NCBI GenBank assembly: GCA_002344355.1
Contig: DDTN01000017.1
Coordinates: 62,657 to 126,656 of the forward strand
DNA: 64,000 nt
Direction: 5' to 3'
Source of the DNA: Proteobacteria bacterium UBA2363
Lineage (GTDB): Bacteria; Pseudomonadota; Gammaproteobacteria; Xanthomonadales; UBA2363
In this document: piece by piece, positions 1 to 8,170 of the stretch
Layout of the letters: each line of letters begins with the position of its first letter
How positions within the stretch are numbered: position 1 is the first letter of the stretch
Translations under genes and position numbers: made by a program
The notes under the pieces: generated by a model
Told to the model about the DNA's origin: nothing
The model's database searches: none
What the model saw: the letters and a program-made list of their open reading frames with translations, nothing else

Positions 1-1877
1 GCAACGGCATGCTGCTGTCGCGCCACATCCGCCTGGTCGCCGCCTTCGACCACCGGCACATCTTCATCGACCCGCAGCCCGACGCGGCGCGCGGCTTCGC
101 CGAGCGCGAGCGCCTGTTCTCGCTGCCGCGTTCGAGCTGGGAGGACTACGATCGCGCCCTGATCTCCGAGGGCGGCGGCGTCTGGCCGCGCAGCGCCAAG
201 TCGATTCCGGTGTCCGCGCAGGCGCGCGCCGCGCTCGGCATCGACGACGACGTCGAGGCGCTCCCCCCCAACGAGCTGATGCGGGCGATCCTGAAGGCGC
301 CGGTCGGGCTGCTCTGGAACGGCGGCATCGGGACCTACGTGAAGGCCGCCAGCGAAAGCCACGCCGAGGTCGGCGACCGCGCCAACACGCCGTTGCGGGT
401 CGACGGCCGCGAGCTGCGTTGCCAGGTGGTCGGCGAGGGCGGCAACCTGGGCATGACCCAGCTCGGCCGCATCGAGGCGGCGCGCCACGCCGGCGTGCTG
501 CTCAACACCGACTTCATCGACAACTCGGCGGGGGTCGACACCTCCGACCACGAGGTCAACATCAAGATCCTGCTCAACGAGCTGGTCCAGCGCGGCGCGC
601 TGGCGCTGGACGAGCGCAACCGCCTGCTCGCGGCGATGACCGACGAGGTCGCCGAGCTGGTGCTCAACGACAACTACCGGCAGAACCAGGCGATCAGCCT
701 GATGGAGCGGATGAGCGTCGCCCGCCTGGGTTCCAAGCAGCACTTCATCCGCACCCTGGAGAGCCGCGGCAAGCTCGACCGCGGCATCGAGTACCTGCCG
801 TCGGACGCCGAGCTGGAGGAGCGCCGCGCCCGGGGCGAGGGCCTGACCCGGCCGGAGCTGGCCGTGCTGCTGTCCTACAGCAAGATCGACCTGTTCGAGC
901 GCCTGCTCGATTCCGACGTGCCGGAAGATCCGCACCTGTCGGCGGAACTGGCCCGCTACTTCCCCCGGCCGATCCAGGAACGCTGGTCGGCCGAGCTCGA
1001 GCAGCACCGCCTGCGCCGCGAGATCATCGCCACCGCGGTCACCAACTCGATCGTCAACCGGATGGGCGCCACCTTCGTGCTGCGCATGCAGGAGGATACC
1101 GGCGAGTCCGCCGGCCAGGTCGCCAAGGCGTTCTCGATCGCCCGCGAGGTGCTCGACGCGCGCGGCCTGTGGGCGCAGATCGACGCCCTCGACGGCCAGG
1201 TCGCCGACGCCGTCCAGATCGACGCGCTGATGCGGATCTGGCAGCTGCTGCGGGCGATGACCCGTTGGCTGCTCAACCTGCCGGGCGAGCGGCTGGTGAT
1301 CGCCCGGGCGGTGACGCGCTACGCCCCCGGCCTCGCCGAGCTGCGCAAGGAGCTTGGCCGCCTGGTCTCCGACGGCGAGCGCGAGGCGATGAAGGCCGAT
1401 GCCGCCCACTGGGTCGAGCGCGGCCTGCCGGGCGGCCTGGCGGGGCAGGTCAGCGCCCTGCTGCCGCTGTCGTCGGCGCTCGACATCGTCGAGCTGGCGG
1501 TGGCGCACGGCTTGCCGGTGGCGCGGGTCGCCGAGGTCTGGTTCGAGGTCGGCGAGGCGCTGCACCTGAAGTGGCTGACCGACCGCATCGAGGACCTGCC
1601 GGTCGCAGGGCGCTGGCATGCCCATGCGCGCGGCAACCTGCGCGACGAGCTGTTCGGCCAGCATCGCGCCCTGACCGCGCAGTTCCTGCGCGCCGGCGGC
1701 GCCGAGGCCGGTCGCGCCGCGGTCGGCCAGTGGTTCGAGCAGGCCGACGATTCGCTGCGCTTCACCCTGGGCATGCTCGCCGAGATGCGCAGCCAGGTCG
1801 GCATGGACTACCCGACCGTGATGGTCGCGGTGCGCCGGCTTTCGCAGCTGGTCAATGCCGGCAGCCGCGGCGGCTGA
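1..1877 (+). CDS. gdhB: NAD-dependent glutamate dehydrogenase, large (about 180 kDa) type, C-terminal part
   Basis: This gene enters the window already open; the frame runs from base 3 and about 624 residues are visible of a family that is usually about 1,600 long. The enzyme oxidatively deaminates L-glutamate to 2-oxoglutarate with NAD+ in the cytoplasm. The first residues (GNGMLLSRHIRL) match the conserved catalytic/NAD-binding part of the large GDH family, followed by GGIGTYVKA and VVGEGGNLGMTQLGR and then the long alpha-helical C-terminal region. The ATG at position 9 is internal, not a start. It ends 130 bases before the next gene on the same strand. The family assignment is secure; the N-terminal half and the true start lie outside the window. 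Confidence 0.93.
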   Translation, partial: NGMLLSRHIRLVAAFDHRHIFIDPQPDAARGFAERERLFSLPRSSWEDYDRALISEGGGVWPRSAKSIPVSAQARAALGIDDDVEALPPNELMRAILKAPVGLLWNGGIGTYVKAASESHAEVGDRANTPLRVDGRELRCQVVGEGGNLGMTQLGRIEAARHAGVLLNTDFIDNSAGVDTSDHEVNIKILLNELVQRGALALDERNRLLAAMTDEVAELVLNDNYRQNQAISLMERMSVARLGSKQHFIRTLESRGKLDRGIEYLPSDAELEERRARGEGLTRPELAVLLSYSKIDLFERLLDSDVPEDPHLSAELARYFPRPIQERWSAELEQHRLRREIIATAVTNSIVNRMGATFVLRMQEDTGESAGQVAKAFSIAREVLDARGLWAQIDALDGQVADAVQIDALMRIWQLLRAMTRWLLNLPGERLVIARAVTRYAPGLAELRKELGRLVSDGEREAMKADAAHWVERGLPGGLAGQVSALLPLSSALDIVELAVAHGLPVARVAEVWFEVGEALHLKWLTDRIEDLPVAGRWHAHARGNLRDELFGQHRALTAQFLRAGGAEAGRAAVGQWFEQADDSLRFTLGMLAEMRSQVGMDYPTVMVAVRRLSQLVNAGSRGG

Positions 1878-2007
1878 GCCGTCGACGCCGTCCCCGGCTC
1901 CGCCTTGGCGGGGCCGGGTCGGCGCGCTATCTTGGCTTCGTATACGGGCAGCGCGCGGATCCCGGCCCCCGTGGATCGCGCCAGCACCGAGTCGAGGACG
2001 CCCGGAC

Positions 2008-4212
2008 ATGAGCAAGCCCGAGCCACCGAACCGCGCATGTCGTCGACGGATGCCGGCCTTGCTGTTCGCCCTGCTGGCGCCGTTCGCCCACGCCCAGCCG
2101 TCGCCGTCGCCGTTGCCGCTGCCCGATCTCGATCTGGTGATCGCCGGCGAGGTCCTGGCGGTGGCGCGCCAACCCGACGGCGGCGTGGTGTTCGGCGGCA
2201 ACTTCAGCCAGGTGGGCGGCGTGGCCCGGGCCAGCATCGCGCGGCTGCGCCCGGACGGCAGCCTCGATCCCGACTGGGATCCGGGCGCCAACGGGCCGGT
2301 GCAGGCCCTGGCCGCCGACGCCACGGGCGCGGTCTATGCCGGCGGGGCGTTTTCCGTGATCGGCGGCGCGCCGCGGGCGCGTCTCGCGCGCCTGACCGGC
2401 ACCGGCGCGGTCGACGCCGGCTGGCAGCCGGTCGCCGACGGCCCGGTGCTGGCGCTGCGCCTGGACGGGCCGCAGCTGTATCTGGGCGGGGCGTTCGCCA
2501 GCATCGACGGGCAACCGCGCGCGCGGCTGGCGCGCGTCTCGGTGGCCGACGGCCAGCCCGACCCCGGCTTCGTTGCCGACGCCGACGGCCCGGTCCATGC
2601 CCTCGAACTGGGCGGCGGCTGGCTTTATGCGGGCGGCAGCTTCCAGAGCATCGATGGTTTCGCCCGTGCCGGCCTGGCGCGGATCGACGGCAGCGGCCAG
2701 GTCGATGCCGGCTGGCAGGCCGACGCCGACGGCACGGTCAACGGACTGGCGCTGGCGGCCGGCTGGCTGCATGCCGGCGGCAGCTTCGCAACCCTGTCGG
2801 GTGTCGCCACGGTCCGGCTCGGACGGGTCGACACCGCGACCGGCCAGGCCGACGGCGCATGGGCCCCGGCGCCCAACGGCGTGGTCTACGCGCTGGTCGC
2901 GAACGACGGCGGCCTGTACGTGGGCGGCACCTTCCGCAGCATTGCCGGTGCGTCGCGGGCGATGCTGGCGCGCGTGTCGCTGGCGACACCGGCCGCCGTC
3001 GATCCGGGCTTTTCCGCCGATGGCGATGCCCGGGTCTGGGCGCTGGCGGCGGTGCCCGGCGGCGGCGTCGTCGCCGGTGGCCTGTTCGCCCGGATCGCCG
3101 CGCAGCCGCGCCTGGGCCTGGCGCGGCTGGATGCCGCCGGCACGCCGCAAGGACCGCTGGTGGCGGTCGGCAGCGCCGGCGAGGTCCGCGCGCTGCTGCC
3201 GCGTGCCGGGGGCGCGATGGTGGTCGGCGGCCGCTTCGACCAGGCCAACGGCCTGGCCCGGGGCAACCTGCTCCGGCTGCTGGCCGACGGCAGCATCGAC
3301 CCGGACTGGGCGCCGGAAACCAACGACGTGGTGCTGGCCCTGGCCGATGGCGGCGGTGCGGTGATCGCCGGCGGCGCCTTCAACCGGGCCGGCGACGTCG
3401 TGCGCCTGAACCTGGCCCGGTTCCTGGAGGACGCGAACGGCAGCCTGGATCCGGCCTGGAATCCGGCGCCGTTCGGCGCCGTCCATGCGCTGGCCCCGGC
3501 GCCGGGTGGCGGGCTGTTCGTCGGCGGCGCCTTCCCGGCCGTCGGCGGCGTGCCACGCGCCGGCCTGGCACGCCTGGACGCGACCGGAGCGCTCGATCCC
3601 GGGTTCGATCCGGGCACCGACGGCGTCGTCGACGCGCTGCTGCCGGACGGCGGGCTGCTGCACGTCGGCGGCAGCTTCGGCGTGCTGGCGGGCCAGCCCA
3701 GGCAGAACCTCGGCCGGCTGTTCGCCGCCTCCGGGCAGATCGACCCGGCCTGGAACCCGGGCGCCGACCAGCGGGTGCTGGCACTGGCGCGCGACGGCGC
3801 CGGGGCGCTCTATGCCGGCGGCCTGTTCGACCAGGCCGGTGGCCTGGCCAGGGCGAGGGTGGTCCGGCTGGTCGGCCCGGCCGGCGCCGGCGACCCGGCC
3901 TGGGACGCCGTCCTGGCCGGCGCCGCGGTTCGGGCGCTGCGCGTCGACGGCGGACAGGCGCTGTACGCGGCCGGCGAGATCGACTCGGTCGCGGCGTCGC
4001 CCTGCGCCTGCGTATTGCGCCTGGACACGGTGTCAGGCGCCGCCGATCCGGACTGGCGGCCGGCCGTGCAGGGACGGGTCGATGTCCTCGGCGCCGGTCC
4101 GCTCGGCGGCCTTGCCGTCGGCGGCGCCTTCACCGCCATCGCCGGCGTGCCGCGTCGTGCGCTGGCGGTGTTCGAGGGCGGCGATCGCATCTTCGCCGAC
4201 GGATTCGAGTGA
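2008..4212 (+). CDS. Secreted delta-60 repeat (beta-propeller-like) protein with C-terminal DRIFADGFE tail
   Basis: This 734-residue protein begins with a basic N-terminus and a hydrophobic stretch ending in AHAQ, a typical Sec signal peptide; the ATG at 2008 was chosen over the upstream open frame for that reason. The mature part is almost entirely tandem repeats of about 48 residues, each with a YAGG-[ASN]-F core, a G-x-x-R-x-x-L-A-R-L strand and a D-P-x-W or D-x-G-[FW] strand, as in delta-60/WD-like repeat proteins. I count 13 full repeats and a shortened fourteenth, which could make two seven-bladed propellers. The chain stops abruptly at DRIFADGFE, a tail shared with the protease encoded nearby. 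The likely location is periplasmic or extracellular; no catalytic residues are visible and the function is unknown. A possible -10 (TATCTT, 1928-1933) lies about 75 bases upstream. Confidence 0.85.
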   Translation: MSKPEPPNRACRRRMPALLFALLAPFAHAQPSPSPLPLPDLDLVIAGEVLAVARQPDGGVVFGGNFSQVGGVARASIARLRPDGSLDPDWDPGANGPVQALAADATGAVYAGGAFSVIGGAPRARLARLTGTGAVDAGWQPVADGPVLALRLDGPQLYLGGAFASIDGQPRARLARVSVADGQPDPGFVADADGPVHALELGGGWLYAGGSFQSIDGFARAGLARIDGSGQVDAGWQADADGTVNGLALAAGWLHAGGSFATLSGVATVRLGRVDTATGQADGAWAPAPNGVVYALVANDGGLYVGGTFRSIAGASRAMLARVSLATPAAVDPGFSADGDARVWALAAVPGGGVVAGGLFARIAAQPRLGLARLDAAGTPQGPLVAVGSAGEVRALLPRAGGAMVVGGRFDQANGLARGNLLRLLADGSIDPDWAPETNDVVLALADGGGAVIAGGAFNRAGDVVRLNLARFLEDANGSLDPAWNPAPFGAVHALAPAPGGGLFVGGAFPAVGGVPRAGLARLDATGALDPGFDPGTDGVVDALLPDGGLLHVGGSFGVLAGQPRQNLGRLFAASGQIDPAWNPGADQRVLALARDGAGALYAGGLFDQAGGLARARVVRLVGPAGAGDPAWDAVLAGAAVRALRVDGGQALYAAGEIDSVAASPCACVLRLDTVSGAADPDWRPAVQGRVDVLGAGPLGGLAVGGAFTAIAGVPRRALAVFEGGDRIFADGFE

Positions 4213-4327
4213 GCGAGGCGCCGGCGGCGCGGGCGCCCTGGCAGGCCGCGGCAACCGCCGGACAAGCAGCCTGACCGAGGCCGGCGCCGGGGCCATCGGC
4301 CGGGACGTTCCCGGCTAGACTGCGGCG

Positions 4328-5092
4328 GTGACCAGCCCGCGCATGACCTTCATCGCCGCACGCACCGAGGCCGCCCGCGCCGCGCAGGCGCAACTCCAGG
4401 CGCGTTACGGCGATGCCGGCCCCGGCGCCGCGGAGGTCATCGTAGCGCTCGGCGGCGACGGCCTGATGCTGCAGACCTTGCACCGGCACGGTCGCGAGGG
4501 GCGCCCGGTCTACGGGATGAAGCTGGGCACGGTCGGTTTCCTGATGAACCAGTTCGAGCCGGCGCAGCTGCCCGAGCGGATCGCGCAGGCGCGTTCGGCG
4601 ACGCTGGCGCCGCTGCAGATGCTGGCCCTGGGCGAGTCCGGGGCGACCGTCGAGGCGCTGGCCTACAACGAGGTCTCGTTGCTGCGGCAGACCCGGCAGA
4701 CCGCGCACCTGCGGGTCCACGTCAACGGCCGGGTGCGGCTCCCGGAGCTGGTCTGCGACGGCGTCCTGGTGGCGACGCCGGCCGGCAGCACCGCCTACAA
4801 CCTGAGCGCGCACGGTCCGATCCTGCCGCTGGCCAGCCAGGTGCTGGCGCTGACGCCGCTGGCGCCGTTCCGGCCGCGGCGCTGGCGCGGCGCGATCCTG
4901 CGCAGCGACGCCGAGATCATCCTCGACGTGCTCGACCCCGACAAGCGCCCGGTCAGCGCCACCGCCGACGCCCACGAGGTCCGCAACGTGGTCGAGGTCC
5001 GGGTGCGCGAGGCGCGCGAGCATTCGGTCACCCTGCTGTTCGATCCCGACCACAACCTGGAAGAGCGCATCCTCGATGAGCAGTTCGCCTGA
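4328..5092 (+). CDS. nadK: NAD kinase
   Basis: This 254-residue cytoplasmic enzyme phosphorylates NAD+ to NADP+ with ATP. Family signatures are the GGDGLMLQTLH diacylglycerol-kinase-like loop (GGDG motif), the central NEVSLL segment, and DGVLVATPAGSTAYNLSAHGP, which binds the nicotinamide nucleotide. Length is slightly below the usual 290 because the N-terminus is short. Two starts are possible: GTG 4328 and ATG 4343. A TAGACT -10-like box (4316-4321) ends seven bases before the GTG, so a transcript starting there would be leaderless at GTG 4328; otherwise ATG 4343 would have a very short leader. The 3' end overlaps the following protease gene by 17 bases, so the two are probably cotranscribed. 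Confidence 0.93.
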   Translation: MTSPRMTFIAARTEAARAAQAQLQARYGDAGPGAAEVIVALGGDGLMLQTLHRHGREGRPVYGMKLGTVGFLMNQFEPAQLPERIAQARSATLAPLQMLALGESGATVEALAYNEVSLLRQTRQTAHLRVHVNGRVRLPELVCDGVLVATPAGSTAYNLSAHGPILPLASQVLALTPLAPFRPRRWRGAILRSDAEIILDVLDPDKRPVSATADAHEVRNVVEVRVREAREHSVTLLFDPDHNLEERILDEQFA

Positions 5093-6569
5093 ACGTCGCG
5101 GCCCTGCCGCGCCCGTCGCCTTCCTGCTGGCGCTGCTCGCCGCCGCGCCGGCCGTGGCCGGCAGCCTGGACCCGGCGCTGCGCGACTTCGCCGGCCGGCG
5201 CGCCGCCCTGGTCCAGCTCGAGCCGGCGCCGGCGGCCCCGGCGCGCCATCCCGGCGAACCCCTGGCGCAGTGGCGGGCACGGCTGGTCGGGCACTGGCAG
5301 GCCCACGCCGCGGACCGCCAGGCGACGCTGCTGGCCGACCTCGACCGCCTCGGCGTCGACCATCGCGGCTACTGGCTGGTCAACGCCGTCCGGGTCGAGG
5401 CGACCGCCGCACAGCTGGCGGCGCTGGCGGCGCGTGCCGGCGTGCGCGCGGTGCACGACGATGCCCCGCGCCGGCTGGCTGCGCCGGTCGAGGACCCCGT
5501 GCCGCGCGCGCCGACGGCGGTCGAATGGGGCGTCGACCGGATCGGCGCGCCGCAGCTGTGGGCGCTGGGCGTGCGCGGCGCCGGGGTCACCGTCGGCGGC
5601 CAGGACACCGGCGTGCGCTGGGACCATCAGGCGCTGCGCGCCAGCTACCGGGGCTGGGACGGTGCCGCCGCCAGCCACGACCACCACTGGCACGACGCCA
5701 TCCACGCCATCATCGGCACCGGCAGCAATCCCTGCGGCCTGGACTCGCCGCTGCCCTGCGACGACAACAACCACGGCACCCACACGATCGGCACGATCAC
5801 CGGCGACGACGGCGGCAGCAACCAGATCGGCGTCGCGCCGGACGCCCGCTGGATCGCCTGCCGCAACATGGAGCGCGGCAACGGCACGCCGTCGACCTAC
5901 ATCGAGTGCTTCCAGTGGTTCGTGGCGCCCACCGACCTGGCCGGCCTGGACCCGCGCCCGGACCTGGCCCCGGACGTCGTCAACAACAGCTGGGGCTGCC
6001 CGCCCTCGGAAGGCTGCACCACGCCGGCCATCCTCGAGCAGGCGGTGGTCAACGTGCGCGCCGCCGGCATCGTCGTGGTCGTCTCGGCTGGCAATTCCGG
6101 CTCGGCCTGCGGCACCATCGTCGATCCGCCGGCGACCTACGATGCCAGCTTCACGGTCGGCTCCACGACCGGCAGCAACGCCATGAGCGGCTTCTCCAGC
6201 CGCGGCCCGGTGGCGGCCGGCATCGGCACCCGGCCCAAGCCCGATGTCGTGGCCCCGGGCTCTTCGGTGCGCTCGGCGACCCGGACCAGCACCACCAGCT
6301 ACGGCACCTTCTCCGGCACCAGCATGGCCGGCCCCCACGTCGCCGGCGCCGTCGCCCTGCTGATCTCCGGCGATCCGCGCCTGCGCGGCCGGGTCGCCCG
6401 CATCGAGAAGCTGCTGCGGCGCTCGGCGGTGGCGGTCGGCCACAGCCAGGTCTGCGCGGGCATTCCCGCAGCCGCGGTGCCCAACCCGGTGAGCGGCTGG
6501 GGCCGCATCGACGTCCACGGCGCCTGGCAGCTGGCCACCGACACCCTGTTCTTCGATGAGTTCGAGTGA
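5076..6569 (+). CDS. Secreted S8 family (subtilisin-like) serine protease with C-terminal DTLFFDEFE tail
   Basis: This 497-residue protein has an N-terminal signal peptide (hydrophobic run ending AVAG), a region resembling an I9-type pro-domain (about 25-140), and an S8 catalytic domain. The triad is visible: Asp177 in QDTGVRWDH, His233 in NNHGTHTIG and Ser416 in FSGTSMAGPHVAG; the oxyanion Asn is in VVSAGNSGS. Several Cys residues suggest disulfides in the exported enzyme. The protein ends 80 residues after the Ser box with DTLFFDEFE, with no PPC, autotransporter or T9SS domain. The start ATG lies inside the end of nadK, and the stop lies inside the next gene (14-base overlap), an unusual operon for an exported protease. 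The substrate is unknown. Confidence 0.92.
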   Translation: MSSSPERRGPAAPVAFLLALLAAAPAVAGSLDPALRDFAGRRAALVQLEPAPAAPARHPGEPLAQWRARLVGHWQAHAADRQATLLADLDRLGVDHRGYWLVNAVRVEATAAQLAALAARAGVRAVHDDAPRRLAAPVEDPVPRAPTAVEWGVDRIGAPQLWALGVRGAGVTVGGQDTGVRWDHQALRASYRGWDGAAASHDHHWHDAIHAIIGTGSNPCGLDSPLPCDDNNHGTHTIGTITGDDGGSNQIGVAPDARWIACRNMERGNGTPSTYIECFQWFVAPTDLAGLDPRPDLAPDVVNNSWGCPPSEGCTTPAILEQAVVNVRAAGIVVVVSAGNSGSACGTIVDPPATYDASFTVGSTTGSNAMSGFSSRGPVAAGIGTRPKPDVVAPGSSVRSATRTSTTSYGTFSGTSMAGPHVAGAVALLISGDPRLRGRVARIEKLLRRSAVAVGHSQVCAGIPAAAVPNPVSGWGRIDVHGAWQLATDTLFFDEFE

Positions 6570-7473
6570 CGTCATGCCGGCCGGCGCCCCGGACCGGCGC
6601 CTGGTGGTCGCGATCTCCTCGCGCACCCTGTTCGACCTCGACGACAGCCATGCCGTGTTCGAGCGCGAGGGGGTCGACGCCTACGGCCGCTACCAGGTCG
6701 AACGGGAAGACCAGCCGCTGGCGCCCGGCGTCGCCTTCGGCCTGGTGCGCAAGCTGCTTTCCCTGAACCAGCGTGCCGGCCAGCGCCTGGTCGAGGTCAT
6801 CCTGCTGTCGCGCAACTCCAGCGACACCGGCCTGCGCGTGTTCAATTCGATCCAGCACTACGGACTGGACATCGTCCGCGCCGCGTTCACCGGCGGAGCC
6901 GCGCCGTATCCCTACATACGCCCTTTCCAGGCCGACCTGTTCCTGTCGGCGAACGGCGAGGACGTGCGCCGGGCGCTGGCCGCCGGGGTCGCCGCCGCGA
7001 CCATCCTGTCCTCGACGATCGGCGGCGACCCGGACGGTCCGCTGCGGATCGCCTTCGACGGCGACGCCGTGGTGTTCGGCGACGAGTCCGAGCGGATCTC
7101 CCAGGAGCAGGGCGTCGACGCCTTCGCCCGCCACGAGTCCGAGCATGCCGGGCAGCCGCTCTCCGGCGGGCCGTTCCGGGGCTTCCTGGCGGCGCTGCAC
7201 GCCCTGCAGTCGCAGTTCCCGGCCGACGACCCGCCGATCCGCACGGCACTGGTGACCGCCCGCTCGGCGCCGGCGCACAAGCGGGTGATCCTGACCCTGC
7301 GCCAGTGGGGCGTGCGCCTGGACGAGGCGGTGTTCCTGGGCGGGCTGTCCAAGGGGCCATTCCTCGAGGCCTTCGCCGCCGACATCTTCTTCGACGACTC
7401 CGGGGCCAACACCGAGTCGGCGCGAAGGTTCGTCGCCACCGGCCACGTCCCGCACGGCGTCGGCAATCCCTGA
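6556..7473 (+). CDS. 5'-nucleotidase (PF06189-type)
   Basis: This 305-residue protein has no signal peptide and matches the bacterial cytosolic 5'-nucleotidase family. Visible blocks are the N-terminal VVAISSRTLFDLDDSHAVFE with the D-x-D pair expected for a HAD-like phosphatase nucleophile, VILLSRNSSDTGLRVFNSI, FLSANGEDVRRAL, IAFDGDAVVFGDE and ADIFFDDS near the C-terminus. It would dephosphorylate nucleoside monophosphates and so feed nucleotide salvage. The ATG at 6556 overlaps the protease stop by 14 bases; an in-frame ATG at 6574 is an alternative. Together with nadK two genes upstream it gives the operon a nucleotide/NAD(P) theme, although the intervening protease does not fit it. Substrate preference cannot be read from sequence. 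Confidence 0.87.
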   Translation: MSSSDVMPAGAPDRRLVVAISSRTLFDLDDSHAVFEREGVDAYGRYQVEREDQPLAPGVAFGLVRKLLSLNQRAGQRLVEVILLSRNSSDTGLRVFNSIQHYGLDIVRAAFTGGAAPYPYIRPFQADLFLSANGEDVRRALAAGVAAATILSSTIGGDPDGPLRIAFDGDAVVFGDESERISQEQGVDAFARHESEHAGQPLSGGPFRGFLAALHALQSQFPADDPPIRTALVTARSAPAHKRVILTLRQWGVRLDEAVFLGGLSKGPFLEAFAADIFFDDSGANTESARRFVATGHVPHGVGNP

Positions 7474-7548
7474 GGGGGCGGCCGGCAGCGGCCGGCTGCC
7501 GCGCGGACTCGACTATGCTTGCGCCCCCCCGCCCGTACGACGACCGCC

Positions 7549-8049
7549 ATGGCCATCGACATCGAAGCGCGGTTCCCGGTCGAGGAGGTGGCGGACGGCG
7601 CCGCCCTGGCCGGCGACCTGTTCCGGCGCCGCTACCGCCTGGAGATCCCCGACTTCCCGCTGCACGTGGTCGGCTTCTGGGTCGACGACGACGGCCGCCG
7701 GCACCCGGCCTGCTACATCCACTGGAGCCGGGACGGCGACATCCTGCTCGGGGGCGGCGCCTGTTCGGACGACCGGCTGCTGCGCCGCCTGCCGGCCGAC
7801 CACCGGCAGGCGCTGCGCGGTGCCGGCGGCATCTACCGGCACACCCTGGTGCGTTCGCTGGCGCTCTACGCCGACCGCTGCGAGGCGCTGTTCGGCTACA
7901 GCGGCGACCCCCTGGCGATCCGGGAGACCTGCGCCGCCGGCTTCGAGGCGACCGGCCATCCCCACCTGCTGGTGCACTTCCCGCGGCCGTTGCCGGCCGC
8001 GCGGCGCCAGGCGCTGATCGCCCAGGCGCACGCGATCGGGCCGTTCTGA
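7549..8049 (+). CDS. Conserved-looking protein of unknown function
   Basis: I do not recognise this 166-residue protein. It has no signal peptide or membrane segment and looks like a soluble alpha/beta protein, with aromatic-rich strands (VVGFWVDDDGRRHPACYIHWSRDGD), a glycine cluster (LLGGGACSDDRLLR) and a C-terminal segment (GFEATGHPHLLVHFPRPLP). The overall pattern faintly recalls acyltransferase-like folds, but no motif is decisive. ATG 7549 was chosen over TTG 7519 because a TATGCT -10-like box (7514-7519) overlaps the TTG. It stands alone between the 5'-nucleotidase (75 bases away) and lysC-lysA (121 bases away), all on the same strand. Codon use resembles its neighbours, so I take it as a real resident gene. 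Confidence 0.7.
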   Translation: MAIDIEARFPVEEVADGAALAGDLFRRRYRLEIPDFPLHVVGFWVDDDGRRHPACYIHWSRDGDILLGGGACSDDRLLRRLPADHRQALRGAGGIYRHTLVRSLALYADRCEALFGYSGDPLAIRETCAAGFEATGHPHLLVHFPRPLPAARRQALIAQAHAIGPF

Positions 8050-8170
8050 GGCGCGCCGCCGCCAGGCCGGCCGGCAACGGCCGTCGCCACGCCGGGCGGC
8101 GCGGCGGCCGGCGCTTTTGCCGCCGGTCCGGGTCGGGCAGAATGCCGCTTCGTCAACGACCACCGACGCG

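Noticed and set aside
2160..4180. Tandem repeats at DNA level that might suggest a CRISPR or satellite array
   Set aside because: They encode the delta-60 protein repeats, are divergent in DNA sequence and lack constant spacers; no CRISPR array exists in the window.
1905..4274. 789-residue plus-strand ORF in another frame of the delta-60 gene
   Set aside because: It is Arg/Gly/Ala low complexity; the real frame has a signal peptide and regular repeats.
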